Assembly: GCF_025698545.1 (NCBI RefSeq)
Contig: NC_068575.1
Span: 58,785,980-58,849,979 of the forward strand
Reading direction: 5' to 3'
Source: Gossypium raimondii
Taxonomy: Eukaryota > Streptophyta > Magnoliopsida > Malvales > Malvaceae
Length of the DNA: 64,000 bases
The position numbers were made by a program, and so were the translations under genes. The notes under the pieces were generated by a model. The model ran no database searches. It saw only the letters and a list, made by a program, of their open reading frames with translations, and was not told the origin of the DNA. This document shows positions 12,998-25,700 of the stretch, in pieces; position 1 is the stretch's first letter; the number at the start of each line of letters is the position of its first letter.

Positions 12998-14540
12998 AAA
13001 ATAATAACTATAATTTTGCATTAATTTTTACTTCAACCAAACTTCCTAATCTCTCCATAAAATTAATTAAATATTTTTAATATTAAAATTAAATATATTT
13101 AACTAAAGTTTCATTTTGTGTTAACCGTATTTCTATTTCCTTTTAACACGTATTATATGAAAATGATGGTTAACGTAATTATGTTTGATTTATAAACTTA
13201 AACAATATTATTAAATTTATATAAAGTAGATTGGATTTAATTATTAAAAAGATATAAAATTTAAAATATTGTCGTCTTGTGTCTGCGTTACGTTTAAAAA
13301 GAAGTGGGGGTGGAGGAGGAAAGTGCATGGCAAACGAGCGTGGTTTATGTTGAAGGAAAAGAGAAAGGGGGAAATCACAAAATTCGAAGTGGGAAAAGGA
13401 GAGCTATTACTTATAAAAACAGTAAATAAAAGGAAAAAGAAGAGTAGGATTAACCCTCGTGACCGCCCCATTAAATTATAAGACATTGGGAATCTCTAAT
13501 TAATTGAGATTTGAGAGTGATGGATCAATCTTTCATCACACGTATGCGTCAAAAGCTAGAGAGACAAACACTCTATTTTTTCCATTTCTATATTCCCATT
13601 TTTTATATGGTATCAATTATGTTTCTCTATTTATACTACCTCTGTATTTAAAATTACACGACTATATTTTAATTTTTAATTTTTAATTATAAAACAAATT
13701 TAAGGATAATTATAAGGTGGATATTAAATCTTAAATATTTATTTATTTATTTTTAAAAATAATTATTTTAATACGGATATCTAAATCAATTATTCATTTT
13801 ATTGAAAGCTTTATTATTATATTTACGGATTAATATTTGAGATACTTGCAATATACTTTTATCTTATAATCAATTTTAAAAATTATCGTGTGCATATTTG
13901 TAATATTTTATTATATTCATATACAACACTTGTCAATCCCGATCTTGTTTATAAAATCTAAAAATTCTACTTGTAGTGCACTAAATATTGTTCTTATATT
14001 TATAAATATAATATAAAATTAAGGCATTGTTTAAAACCCATTAAAAATAAAATCACTGAAATTATTTTGAGCATATATAATAATCCAAACTAAAAGATAA
14101 ATAATAGGATTTTCCCTGAAAAAGTTGAAAATAATTAGATAAGGAAATTTAAAATTTAAAATTTATTATTTATAAGATAATTTAATTAAATTCCATACTT
14201 AATTTTAAATAATATATCAAACATATCTTATAACTTAAATTATGTACTTAATTTTTAATATTTAATTTTTCTCACTCAATCAACACTTAAATCAATAAGA
14301 AAAAAATCAAATTCTAATATTACAAAAAAAAATCCGACCCTCACCATTTTAAGTATAGATTAAAGATAAAGATGGATCCCATCCCCCTAATCTCATGCAC
14401 TTGGTCACCTATCTAGAGAGACAAACATATTATTTTTTAATCATTATTTTAATTTATAATAAAAAACTTTTTTTATTAGATTAAGTGAAGATTTTTTATT
14501 GATTAAATAATTACTTAATTTATTAAAGAAATGAGCTTGT
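12998..14540. other. Distal upstream region of BRI1
   Basis: This is AT-rich spacer. A purine-rich patch at 13290-13450 (GGGGGTGGAGGAGGAAAG) contains a Lys/Arg-rich open frame with no protein-like features. I see no exon here. Distal regulatory DNA for BRI1 is possible but not demonstrable from the sequence. Confidence 0.45.
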
Positions 14541-14880
14541 TGAAGAAAGAGAGTGGAGTATCACATGGCATGTGAGCAACAGCAAATACCCTTCTTAACC
14601 ATGCTTTGACTCTCGCTGTCTATTTCTTTCTTTCAATGACCCAATGCCAAAAACTGAAAAACAAAAAAAACAAAAAAAAAGGGGAAAAAAAAAAGAAAAG
14701 AAAGAAAGAAAAAGAAATCCATAATTTTGTTTCTCTCTCTAAAAACCAGAGCTCAAAGCTCCATCTTTTTTTTTTCTTCTCTCTAATGGAGGTGCTCACA
14801 CCCTAAACACCTTCTTCCTTTGTCCCCTCTTAATCTCTTCCTTATATGAGAACAAAAAAAATCAAATTTATCCACAAAAA
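14541..14880 (+). promoter_or_regulatory. BRI1 proximal promoter and leader with short uORFs
   Basis: The leader is rich in A-runs and CT-runs (CTTTTTTTTTTCTTCTCTCT near 14763-14784). Two short upstream frames precede the receptor start. ATG at 14786 encodes MEVLTP and then stops. ATG at 14846 encodes 12 codons ([12 protein letters not shown]), and its TGA stop at 14882-14884 overlaps the BRI1 ATG at 14881-14883 as ATGA. The second ATG is only 35 nt from the receptor start, so it is very likely inside the mRNA. Translational control by this overlap is an inference. Confidence 0.6.
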
Positions 14881-17800
14881 ATGAGACCTTTCTTTGCCTT
14901 AGGGACTTACTTTTGCCCCCTTACTCTTAGCTTCATCGCCACCTTTCTCGTCTATGTCGAAGCTGTTGGTGTTTCTTCTTCTTATTATAACAGTAAAGAT
15001 TCTCAGTTATTGCTCAACTTTAAAGCTAGTTTGGCTGACCCATCTCTTCTTCAAAACTGGGTTCCTAACGGAGACCCTTGTAGTTTCGATGGTATCAAAT
15101 GCCAAGACTCCAAAGTTTCATCGATTCAACTCAGTTATATCCCTTTAAGCACTGATTTTCACTACGTTGCTGCTTTCCTTTTAGCCCTTGAGAATTTGGA
15201 ATCCATTTCTTTGTTCAAAGCCAACATCTCCGGCAACATTTCTTTCCCTTCTGGATCCAAGTGTAGCTCCTCGTTGAACACCTTGGATCTATCTCAAAAC
15301 ACCTTGTCTAGTTCCCTTTCGACTGTTTCCAGCTTGGCTTCTTGCTCGAACTTGAAGGTTCTGAATTTATCAAGCAATAGTCTCGAGTTTGCAGGTGATG
15401 AATCCAGGGGTTTGCAGCTAAGTTTGCAAGTCCTCGATATGTCTTTCAACAAGATTTCCGGTGCGAACGTGGTTCCTTGGATTCTCTACGGTGGTTGCAG
15501 CGAGTTAAAGGTCTTGGCTTTGAAAGGAAACAAGATTACCGGCGAAATCGATGTCTCGAATTGCAAGGAATTGGAGTTTTTGGATCTTTCATCCAACAAT
15601 TTCTCGACGGGGATTCCTTCATTCGGAGACTGTTCGGCTTTGGAACATCTTGATATCTCCGGCAACAAGTTTTCAGGCGATATAGGCCGTGCGATTTCTT
15701 CATGTGTCAACATTAATTTCTTGAACCTATCGAGCAACCAGTTTTCGGGTCAGTTTCCTACTTTGCCAGCTTCCAATTTGCAGCGTCTTTATTTAGCTGA
15801 AAACGACTTCCAAGGAGAGATTCCTCAGTATCTCACTCAAGCTTGTTCTTATCTCGTTGAGCTGGATCTTTCTTTTAATAATCTATCTGGTCTGATTCCC
15901 AGTGGCTTTGCTTCTTGCACTTCTTTGGAATCATTCGATGTATCAAGCAACAACTTCACTGGTAATCTCCCTATTGGGATATTCCAAAATATGAGTTCCT
16001 TGAAGGAGCTTGGTCTAGCTTTCAATCATTTCTCTGGTCCATTGCCTGAATCTTTATCAACTCTTTCAAACCTGGAGGTTTTGGATCTCAGTTCAAACAA
16101 CTTTTCAGGGCAAATTCCGGATTCTTTATGCGAAAATCCCACAAACAGGTTACAAGTTCTGTATTTACAGGACAATATCTTATCTGGGTCGATTCCAGCT
16201 AGCCTCAGCAACTGTTCTCAGCTTGTTTCACTCCATTTGAGCGTCAATTATCTCACTGGAACCATTCCTTCAAGCTTGGGTTCTCTATCAAAGCTTAAGG
16301 ATTTGAAGCTTTGGTTGAATCAGCTCCATGGAGGGATCCCTCAAGAGTTGAGTAAAATCCAGACACTCGAGACTTTGATTCTTGACTTCAATGAACTGAC
16401 TGGGACTATACCTTCTGGTTTAAGCAACTGTACCAAGTTGAATTGGGTCTCGTTGTCGAACAACCGATTGACGGGCGAGATTCCGGCTTGGTTTGGCAAG
16501 TTTTCGAGTCTTGCGATTCTCAAGCTCAGCAATAACTCTTTCTATGGAAGAATCCCACCAGAACTCGGAGATTGTAAAAGTTTGATATGGTTGGACCTTA
16601 ATACCAATAACTTGAATGGGACTATCCCTAATGTGCTTTTCAAACAATCTGGTAAGATTGCTGTTAATTTCATTGCTGGGAAGAGGTATATGTATATCAA
16701 GAATGATGGAAGCAGAGAGTGCCATGGGTCTGGAAATTTACTTGAATTTGCTGGAATTCGATCGGAAGATTTGAATCGAATTTCGGATAGGAACCCCTGC
16801 AACTTTACAAGAGTTTACGGCGGTCACACACAGCCTACCTTTAACAACAATGGCTCCATGATTTTCCTTGATCTTTCGTACAATTTGTTGTCTGGGACTA
16901 TTCCAAAGGAGGTCGGCTCGATGTCTAATCTGTTTATTTTGAATTTAGGCCACAACAATTTATCTGGAGCCATCCCTCAAGAGATTGGCAACTTAAAGGG
17001 TCTTGGCATTCTTGATCTTTCGTACAACCGGCTCGAAGGGTCGATTCCACAATCAATGACTGGCATTTCGATGCTTAGTGAGATTAATCTGTCAAATAAC
17101 CTTTTATCTGGTATGATTCCTGATGAAGGTCAGCTGGAAACATTTCCGGCTAATAATTTCTTAAACAATTCGGGTCTCTGTGGTGTACCTCTTCAACCCT
17201 GCGAAAAAGATCAGGCAGCTAGTTCGAATGCCGAGCATCGAAAGTCGAACCGCAGGCAAGCTTCTCTTGCAGGGAGTGTCGCAATGGGATTGTTGTTCTC
17301 TCTGTTCTGCATCTTCTGTTTGATTGTAGCCATTGTGGAAACGAAGAAAAGAAGCAAGAAAGATTCTGATCTCGATGTTTACATTGATGGTCTTACTCAT
17401 TCTGGAACTGCAAATACCAGTTGGAAGCTAACCAGTGCACGAGAAGCATTGAGCATAAACCTCGCTGCATTCGAGAAGCCCCTACGGAGGCTCACGTTTG
17501 CCGATCTTCTTGAAGCCACTAATGGCTTCCATAACGACAGCCTTGTCGGTTCCGGTGGTTTCGGTGATGTATACAAGGCACAACTGAAAGACGGGAGCGT
17601 TGTTGCGATCAAGAAACTAATACATATCAGTGGCCAAGGTGACCGAGAATTCACAGCGGAGATGGAAACCATCGGGAAAATCAAGCACCGGAACCTTGTT
17701 CCGCTCTTGGGGTACTGTAAAGTTGGCGAAGAACGTCTTCTGGTTTACGAGTACATGAAGTACGGAAGCTTAGAAGATGTTTTACATAATCAAAAGAGAA

Positions 17801-18465
17801 CCGGGATCAAACTGCAATGGGCTGCAAGGAGAAAGATCGCCATTGGAGCTGCAAGAGGACTTGCGTTTCTTCACCATAACTGCATTCCTCATATAATTCA
17901 TAGAGATATGAAATCGAGCAACGTCCTGCTTGACGAGAACTTGGAGGCTAGGGTCTCAGATTTCGGGATGGCAAGGCTTATGAGTGCAATGGATACGCAT
18001 TTAAGTGTCAGTACATTAGCTGGTACCCCTGGCTACGTTCCCCCTGAATACTACCATAGTTTTCGATGTTCCACCAAAGGCGATGTTTACAGTTACGGTG
18101 TAGTTTTGCTCGAGTTGCTAACAGGGAAAAGGCCTACGGGTTCCGCCGATTTCGGGGATAACAATCTTGTTGGGTGGGTGAAACAGCAGGCTAAACTTCG
18201 AGAAACCGCCGTCTTTGATCCCGAGCTCATCAACGAGGACCCAAGCCTTGAGATGGAGCTTTCACAACACTTAAAAATAGCCTCAGCTTGCTTGGATGAT
18301 CGACCATCGAAACGACCAACGATGATTCGAGTAATGGCAATGTTCAAGGAAATACAAGCAGGGTCCGGACTCGACTCAGAATCAACCATCGGCACCGACG
18401 ATGGCTGTTTTAATGCTGTCGAAATGGTAGACATGACCATTAAAGAAGTCCCTGAAGGTATGTAG
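14881..18465 (+). CDS. BRI1: Brassinosteroid receptor kinase BRI1, intronless, 1194 aa
   Basis: This is the plasma-membrane receptor for brassinosteroids, which pairs with SERK co-receptors and signals through BSK/BSU1/BIN2. A hydrophobic signal peptide occupies residues ~1-28. The N-cap Cys pair is C67/C74, followed by a long LRR array with repeated L..L.LS.N.L.G.IP. The roughly 70-residue island domain (about 595-663, with [11 protein letters not shown] and [12 protein letters not shown]) interrupts the LRRs and binds the hormone. A second LRR block, a membrane span (~797-820), a juxtamembrane segment and a Ser/Thr kinase follow. Kinase landmarks are [12 protein letters not shown]911 in VAIKKL, HRD with D1009, DFG at 1027-1029, and activation-loop S1044/T1049. 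These numbers coincide with Arabidopsis BRI1. FGDVYKA marks BRI1 rather than the BRL paralogues, which have FGEVYKA (as I recall). The length is normal (about 1196 in Arabidopsis), and the lack of introns is typical of BRI1. Confidence 0.98.
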   Translation: MRPFFALGTYFCPLTLSFIATFLVYVEAVGVSSSYYNSKDSQLLLNFKASLADPSLLQNWVPNGDPCSFDGIKCQDSKVSSIQLSYIPLSTDFHYVAAFLLALENLESISLFKANISGNISFPSGSKCSSSLNTLDLSQNTLSSSLSTVSSLASCSNLKVLNLSSNSLEFAGDESRGLQLSLQVLDMSFNKISGANVVPWILYGGCSELKVLALKGNKITGEIDVSNCKELEFLDLSSNNFSTGIPSFGDCSALEHLDISGNKFSGDIGRAISSCVNINFLNLSSNQFSGQFPTLPASNLQRLYLAENDFQGEIPQYLTQACSYLVELDLSFNNLSGLIPSGFASCTSLESFDVSSNNFTGNLPIGIFQNMSSLKELGLAFNHFSGPLPESLSTLSNLEVLDLSSNNFSGQIPDSLCENPTNRLQVLYLQDNILSGSIPASLSNCSQLVSLHLSVNYLTGTIPSSLGSLSKLKDLKLWLNQLHGGIPQELSKIQTLETLILDFNELTGTIPSGLSNCTKLNWVSLSNNRLTGEIPAWFGKFSSLAILKLSNNSFYGRIPPELGDCKSLIWLDLNTNNLNGTIPNVLFKQSGKIAVNFIAGKRYMYIKNDGSRECHGSGNLLEFAGIRSEDLNRISDRNPCNFTRVYGGHTQPTFNNNGSMIFLDLSYNLLSGTIPKEVGSMSNLFILNLGHNNLSGAIPQEIGNLKGLGILDLSYNRLEGSIPQSMTGISMLSEINLSNNLLSGMIPDEGQLETFPANNFLNNSGLCGVPLQPCEKDQAASSNAEHRKSNRRQASLAGSVAMGLLFSLFCIFCLIVAIVETKKRSKKDSDLDVYIDGLTHSGTANTSWKLTSAREALSINLAAFEKPLRRLTFADLLEATNGFHNDSLVGSGGFGDVYKAQLKDGSVVAIKKLIHISGQGDREFTAEMETIGKIKHRNLVPLLGYCKVGEERLLVYEYMKYGSLEDVLHNQKRTGIKLQWAARRKIAIGAARGLAFLHHNCIPHIIHRDMKSSNVLLDENLEARVSDFGMARLMSAMDTHLSVSTLAGTPGYVPPEYYHSFRCSTKGDVYSYGVVLLELLTGKRPTGSADFGDNNLVGWVKQQAKLRETAVFDPELINEDPSLEMELSQHLKIASACLDDRPSKRPTMIRVMAMFKEIQAGSGLDSESTIGTDDGCFNAVEMVDMTIKEVPEGM

Positions 18466-19542
18466 TAGCCAGTAGATAAATCCAGTTGAACCAAATTTTC
18501 ACATGAGATTCTTTTAAGATATGAAGAATGAAGCTCCCACAAAAAAAAAAAGGGCCATAAAATTGCCCCCCCCCATGTATCTTTACCATTTGATGTATGT
18601 ATGCATGCAAAAGAAAAAAAAAAACAGGCTGTTTTAGCTTGTTATAAATGTGTAAATATACACTTCCCAGTTGTTATGCTGTTTTATTCCTCATTTTTTT
18701 TTCTTATAGAAAAACTTTGTTTTATTAATTAGTCTTAAGTGGATCGTTTAAAATTTTACTCTCTATTGAGTCTCATCTCGATAGGCATCCGCATTGTTGC
18801 CATTATTATCAGTGTAGGGGGGCGTGAGTTTGCATGCATTGAAATACATTATCCTCCTATTTAAGGTTTGAGGTATATGATAAATAACCTAGTAATTTAA
18901 AATTATAAAAGAATAATTGTCTATTTATATATTTATGTTGTGTTCCATTAATTTTGCACTTGGCTATTGAAAGTACATAAAATTAAAAGAATTAATCACA
19001 CCTTTTTAATTAGGAAAAAGCCCATTTACTCATTTTGCTTGATTCTTTTAAAGTGGAAATTGGCCGCCTATTTTAACTTGATTACCAATACAATTATTTT
19101 CACATAGAACATGTGGGATAAATTCCAATAGAATTCAAGGTTTTACCAAATTCCAAGGTTCTTCCTCGTTTTCCAGATATAAATTTGAGTATTATTTGTC
19201 AATTTCCCCCCTTTTCATGCACTGCACGTGCTCTTGCATTTGGGTGTTTTTTTAGTTATTATATTGGTGAAGGTAGATTTTAGAACTAGTATAATTAATA
19301 ATTATATAATTAAGAGATAAATTTTAGTGGGTTCAACACTAAATTTAATATTGAATAAATATAAAGTAAAATTAAAAGGTTAAAAGTTTTCACTTTCTAT
19401 TAATCAAAATCCTAGAAGGAATCATTTTTATGTATTGTAAAATGAACATCACTTTAATCATAAAAAAGAAGAAGTTAAAAGCCTAATGAAATTTATATAT
19501 TTTTATCTTTGATTAAATTAGCATTTTGATCGTAGAACCTAC
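18466..19542. other. BRI1 3' UTR and AT-rich spacer
   Basis: The BRI1 3' UTR probably runs to about 18,680-18,720, with A-runs at 18541 and 18613 and a run of C at 18567. Beyond that is AT-rich spacer without a frame or RNA gene that I can support. Confidence 0.5.
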
Positions 19543-19690
19543 TTTTTTTTTACACAAAAATATTTAGAATTATCCATAACCCCTCTCCAACTCATAAATA
19601 GGAGAATAATGCGTTTCAGCTTAATCGAACTCACATCCTATTACATTGGTAACAATATCCATACCAATCGAGTTAAGATTTAATCGGCAC
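19543..19690 (-). mobile_element. SINE-like element, family B copy 1 (antisense)
   Basis: On the minus strand a tRNA-like head (TAACTCGATTGGTATGG as A box, GTGAGTTCGATTAAG as B box) leads into a body with GAGTTGGAGAGGGGTTATGG and TAATTCTAAATA. It ends in a poly(A) that appears on + as the T-run at 19543-19551. The same body recurs at 35530-35645 in the same orientation. Target duplications are not clear. Confidence 0.5.
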
Positions 19691-20500
19691 AAAAATACCT
19701 TTTTTTTATAATAAAACATATCATTATGAGATTTTTTTTTTGTCTTTTTATATTTTATATATAAACCTTAAATATTATCATAGGATCAAATTTTAGTTTG
19801 TTGTTTGTTTTTTAAACATATCAATTCATTAAACGATAGAACAAGTTACCATAAATAAAGGAAGGTTCAAAAAAGACCTGAACATGATGTATTTTTTAAT
19901 CAACAGATAAAACTGAAAAGAGGCATTGCATCTTTAATAGTTCAAATCAAAGAGAGTAAATTGGTTGGGCAGATCTTGTGCATGAAATTTGGTGTTTTGA
20001 TAATTTGATTGAATTATTATTATTATTTTTTTGTATATATATATAAAGGTGGTCACACTTTTGCTGAAAATAGGGTGAAAAGTGCTCATAAATCTGTTAA
20101 TCCTGCTTCTTCTTCTTTTAATAAAAATAGAAAATAGAATGTAGGAAGAATTGGAGCAATTTGATGAATCTACTAATAATAAATCATAATAATATATTTT
20201 AAGGTACTGTCTTGAATGCAACCTTGTTAGAATACGTGATATTTGTATTTAAAAACGTTTAATGTGGTATTTTATTACTACTTCGTATGGTTATCAAAGA
20301 TGGAGTATCAACATTACTTTATAAAAAACATCCTATTGATAACCTATTTTATTTTATAAAACTATAGTTTTAATCATTTACCGGTTGAATTAGAGTGATA
20401 TCAATTCATTTAGGCATTTAAAACATAATATAGATTATATTCCGTTATTCCTTGCTACCTACTTCAATTAATAACCAAATAGTACCTCTTCAGATCAGTA

Positions 20501-20696
20501 GCAGAGCTAGAAAATTTTTTTAGGAGTCGTTATTAAATTGTATATTTCTACTATCGTAAAAATATAATTTTTATTATTTTAATAAATTAATTTTTATTAT
20601 TATTTTGAGAACCGAAATATAATTTCACCATTACTAATTTAAAATTTCATAATTTATAAATGGGGATTGGAGACCCACCAGCTCCCCCTAAGTCCG
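20501..20696. mobile_element. AT-rich interspersed repeat, family C copy 2
   Basis: The block starts GCAGAGCTAGAAAATTTTTT and ends CCCCCTAAGTCCGC. The termini are roughly inverse (GCAGAGCTAG versus CTAAGTCCGC), which suggests a degenerate MITE. The body matches the repeat at 10660-10905. Confidence 0.5.
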
Positions 20697-21912
20697 CGAA
20701 TACGTCAAATAATGTTGGAGTATTTTTTGATGTGTGATAATTTTTCATAAAATGATAATGATAGCTGTATATGATATAGTTTTCATAAAATATATATTTC
20801 TGAAATGATATAGGCTTTGAATTATAAAAATTGCCCTGATTAAAGCTTGATTTGAACTGACCAAACCTAACGGATGGTAATTAACAAATTATTTAATTAG
20901 CCGATCATATTTTAGCTTAATCAAAAGGAGGAGCCTTGAAGGTCGAATCTTATAAAATATATAAGTTCGGTTTAAGGAGTTGTTAAGCGTAGTTTAATAT
21001 CTCAATTTAAGTTTAATTATTAATAAATATTTTTACAAATGTAATACTTGATTAAACCTCCACTCAATTAGTTAGCATTATTAATTAAATCAAAAGTAAG
21101 CGGATAAGTTAGGGGCAGAAGACAAGGGTGGGGCAGTGTAAGGGGGCAAGAGGGGCAGAAATAAATAAAAATAGCTCAGCCAACTCTTTTCTCTCTCAGC
21201 CAAGCAAAAAGCAAAGTCAGTGGGGAAGGGGGGGTGGATCTGATGTGCCCACGTGCGCTTACAGGGGGTGGTCCCCCAGGCGACCCCTTGCCGTGCCCAC
21301 TCGGACAGCGACGATGACGCCACTCTCTTAACCAAAGCGACGGCGCTGATTTTATCTTTTTGTCCAATCTCTATTTTCCCAAACAACCCCGTTTCCCTTC
21401 CCACGCCATTTTTCTTTTTCCTTTTTTGACTCGCTCGATTTACCCGCCAATATCAGATTTTTAGTTAATTTACTTCATCTAGTTTAGTTTTTTGTTTTTT
21501 TATGATGCCACTTGAAATTGTTTACTTCCATAGTATTTGTGAAGTTTTTACATTTTAATAAAGGAAGTGATAACTTGGGATAAGGAAAGGGTGAATTGAT
21601 TTTTTTATGGAGGGTTTTTATTTATTTATATAAATTAAGTCATTAAAAACTATATAATTAATAAAGTTAATAAATATTGGTTATTTTATTTTAACATCTG
21701 TAGGTATACCATTTTTCTTTTAAAATAATATCAAAAATTAAATGATATAAAATAATTGTACTTTTTTATTAACTCCAAAAATATCGAATAATTAAACTTG
21801 TTACATAAAATTTATTTATTCCGAAGTCCCTTCTTTTTTTTTAATAAACTCACAATACTATTTCTACATTCAAACATAAGAACATATATTTCATGATTAT
21901 TTTAATTTCACC

Positions 21913-21947
<35 letters not shown>

Positions 21948-22498
21948 TAATCTTTAAGTCATCTTTAATCTCACAAAATGTACAGGAAACAGCTATAGGA
22001 AAATATTAAAAGAAAGAGCACAGAGATGATATAAGCCTTCATCTTCCTTGTTCCCACGAGTTTGTTGTAACTTGTAAGTTGTTAGAATATAATAACATGG
22101 CATAATAAAGAAATAAATACTCATAGAACTTGGGATAAAATCCTTGAAATTTGGATTTGAACGTGCAGATCACGTGGTAAGGAGTTAAGATAGCGAGATA
22201 GGACGCATCTTTTCATAATTTTATCTTAATTTATTAATAACCACACTTGTTTTTTTAAAAATAATTAATTAATATCTATATTCTCCCCCTTTTTCTTTTT
22301 CTTTTTCTTTTTTTTTTGCAAAAATAAAATAATTCCATCGTACTCTTTTAACTTCTGTAACGGTACCCACAAAAGAAAAGCAACTCATAACAATGTCACT
22401 TAATGGCAAGGAAAAATATAAATCTTTTTATTGATAAATTTGTCCAAGCTAATAAAAAATATCCACATAATTTTGCCATCATAAAAAGCTAATTATTA
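20697..22498. other. Gene-poor spacer with a GC-rich island and a TAA microsatellite
   Basis: An abrupt GC-rich patch lies at about 21115-21410 and contains a G-box CACGTG at 21250-21255. A trinucleotide microsatellite of about 35 bp lies at 21913-21947. The remainder is AT-rich. No coding exon with protein-like composition is visible. Confidence 0.5.
21913..21947. repeat. (ATA)n microsatellite
   Basis: An uninterrupted run of ATA/TAA units of about 35 bp. Confidence 0.95.
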
Positions 22499-22798
22499 TG
22501 GATGCGGTTTATCTACCTCAAAGACGGATCGATGTTTGCTTTCATACAACCAACCAAATCATAACAATAAGGAGCCGAAATTCATCCCAAAAACTTGAGA
22601 ATAATAAACACAAACAAAAACAACAATTTAAGTTGTTCAGATCTGACGGTTGTGCACTTTCAATCACCGGTTTCACTTTTCATTATTATTATTTATCATA
22701 TTATTGTAGCAAAATGAAAAAGAAAGGTTTTAAGCAATTGTTGAACAGTTATACTTGTTCACCCTCAAACTGGAACCACCAAAGGCGAATTTCGAGTT

Positions 22799-25700
22799 TC
22801 AGATGAAGTTCCGGATGTCCAATGACTTCACATCAGGCATTGCCTCATCCTTGAATTCCTCCCTGACAAAAGATAAAATAAAAAATTGCATCAATTTCTA
22901 TCACAACAAAGATTTAAAATGGGTTAAATCTCTATTTGGGGTCTAAATTTTTTTATCCAAGTTAATCCTAAACTTGACAATTGTTCCCATATTGAGACTT
23001 GGACTTGGCACCTTTTCCCATATTGGGGCTTGAACTTTTTTTATCCAAGTTAGACCTTGAACTTAACAATCATTCCCACATTAAGGCCTGAAATTTAAGG
23101 TTTTCAAGGACTAATTTGGATAAAAAAAAGTTAAAAGTCTCAATGTGAGAACAGCTGTCAAGTTCAAAGTCTAGCTTAGACAAAAAAAAAAAAGAGTTCA
23201 GGCCTCAATGTGGGAAAAATTGCCAAGATCAAATCTCAAAATGTGATTTAACCCATTTAAGAACATTTCATATATAAATGTCCTGAATACAAACTATATT
23301 ACCCAGACACTTACAGTTTTCCTAAAACCCTCATGTTTGACAATTATGTCAATACATTTCGACATAAATTTGACGTTATGATCTTCTAAATGTGTACAGA
23401 AAGCTTAAAAGGCAAAAGAAAAATGAATATGCAGGTGTCAAACATATAGTAATATCCGACACTCTGAGCCCAAGTAACATGCATACCAATAAAACGTTCA
23501 TCCAACATTTTACTGCAAATTCCAGGCAGATAATGATTTGGTTGTATAAACAGTGTAGATGTATGATTTGATAAATATCATCTCTCTTGGTTATACAAAC
23601 TATAATAGTATAATGTTTCTCCCAAATTAACAGTTTAAAAGTTTACCCAATAGTATGACTAAAGAAGGCCATTTTTATGATCTATGCTCCAAGCAACTAA
23701 ACCGATTTCATCCAACTGAAATGTCCCAGCAGCCACGCCCAAGAACTAGAAAACACTTGATGTCGCAAGCTATTTGAGTTTGACTCAAAAAAATTCAACT
23801 TAGATTCAGTTGTTAAAAAGCCAAGCTTGAGCAGCTCAAGCTATTGAGTGAGCCAAATTCGAGTATCTTAATACTATGTTCGATAATCAAACTTTCCTTT
23901 TTTACATCACATATTTTAAGATATTGATATTAAAATACTATCTTACCCTAAATATATGAACTAACTTAAAACCTAAACCCAAACCTTTTCCCACCTCTCT
24001 CAATTTGGTTTCAACTTGGTATTTTGCTTTTTCTCTATGTATTGTGTGTGTGTGTGTGTGTGTGTTTTAGTATGCTTGGATCGTTTTTCTGGCTGATTCT
24101 TAGGTACACAAGAACTTTTAACATACCGCTTCTTTTGTGTTTCCATTGCTTCAAGAGCATCCTTCTTCAGCTCCTCCAATTGCGCCTTGGCAATTTTTAG
24201 CTCCAGTTGTTCTTCATACTTGGGCAGGTCTTCCTTCCGGATCCCAAGCCTAGAAAACAGTAGCAAAAGAAGACACAAACATAACTCTCCACTTCAATTT
24301 AGGAACAGAAGCAAAGCCTAAATTTAAAACTCCTCCAAAACTCATAAGCAAATAGTAAAACGCAGCTCTCTGCTTTAATTTAGGGATAGAAGCAAATTTG
24401 GAGCTCAACAACTCAAAATCACATATTACAGCAGCCATTATGTAAAAGCGGGCGGAATGTGAAACATGCTTTGCAAAAATGGCTAAAAAAATTCATTATT
24501 TTCTGCAATGAGGCCATTTGCTGGAATTGCATAAAGAATCTAGCTCATTCCGAGTCCAATAATATAATTTGCGTGCTTTTCTATTTTCAGAAATGCCTAG
24601 TCAATGGTCAAAGGAACATATCTGGCTATCGAAAAGAATGCTTACTTCTTATTGATCTTATCAAACTCAGCAGTAAGAAGAGCCATTGATTTCTTGTCAT
24701 CCCTCATAAGAGGCTTCTTGATTTCTTTTTCAACTATATCCAACGCACCCATCATCATAGCCTCAGCACCAAGTTCATCAGTGAGTCCTCTCCTTCAGAA
24801 GGTTGAAAAAAGATATGAATAAATAAAAAGATTAATCACAAAAAGATAATATGGAAATAGTCAGAAGCAGATCTTACAATCAAAACACAAGTTCAACTCA
24901 ACTCTAATAGGAATTTTCCATGCAAAACAGGACTCCAATATTTTCATTCAGTGAAAGCTATATACTTCCCGGAAAGAGGAAAATCTGAAACAAACAGGGA
25001 CAGCAAAGACATGCTACCGTGGCAGAAGGAGACAAATTTAAGGCTTCGTTTTGTTTCACATAAATTGCTTCCTATAAACAATTTCTGGAAAAGCTGCTAT
25101 TGCGTGCTGTTCAAATGATGTGGTATAAAACATATTCCATTATATGGTTTCTTTTTTTCTGGAAAATCAGCATCACTATAAGAACTATTAAAATAATGTC
25201 ATTACTATTGTCCAAAATAATAATAATGATAAATAATAATTTTGCAACATTTAAATATACACGCAAAAATATCAGAAATATAAAAGAATGCAAAACAGTT
25301 AGAAAGTGATAATTTACTAATTTTATTTATTTTTTGGCAAAAAGGACGGGCATTTGAATTCCCTTGCTGAGATAGTTTTGGCATTTGAAATTTTGAATTC
25401 CCATGACATTTTGCTTTGGAAAAATTGGTCAATGTTTCCATTGACTCTGAGTTTATTTTCTGTGAAACAAATGAGCCCTAAACTACCAAATATGGTATTC
25501 TACAATATTAAGGATTTATAAACGATATGCAACTAACTGAGAAATAGGGATTAACATACTTGGATCTTATTTCCTTCAGTGTCAATAAATATGTTCGGAC
25601 ATCTGGAATGCCCTGAGTTCGTGTTTCGATGGTGTATTTGATCCGTTGAGATTCTGAAAACAAGCCACCCCTGCAGGATAGACAGATATTAGACAAACAA

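Noticed and set aside
13269-13481. Lys/Arg-rich 70-codon open frame upstream of BRI1
   Set aside because: It arises from a purine-rich tract; the opposite strand is open too, and there is no homology that I recognise.
18093-18542. Minus-strand open frame of 149 codons over the BRI1 kinase end
   Set aside because: It is antisense to a conserved kinase exon, and its composition is explained by codon use on the other strand. No splice or start context supports it.
21090-21404. Minus-strand open frame of 104 codons in the GC-rich island
   Set aside because: The predicted peptide is a mix of Pro/Ser runs without domain-like structure. Overlapping frames in the same island are equally open, as expected from GC-rich DNA.
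22130-22200. Minus-strand A/B-box-like motifs around CCACGTGATCTGCACGTTC
   Set aside because: The spacing is roughly SINE-like, but there is no tail, no second copy in the window and no cloverleaf.
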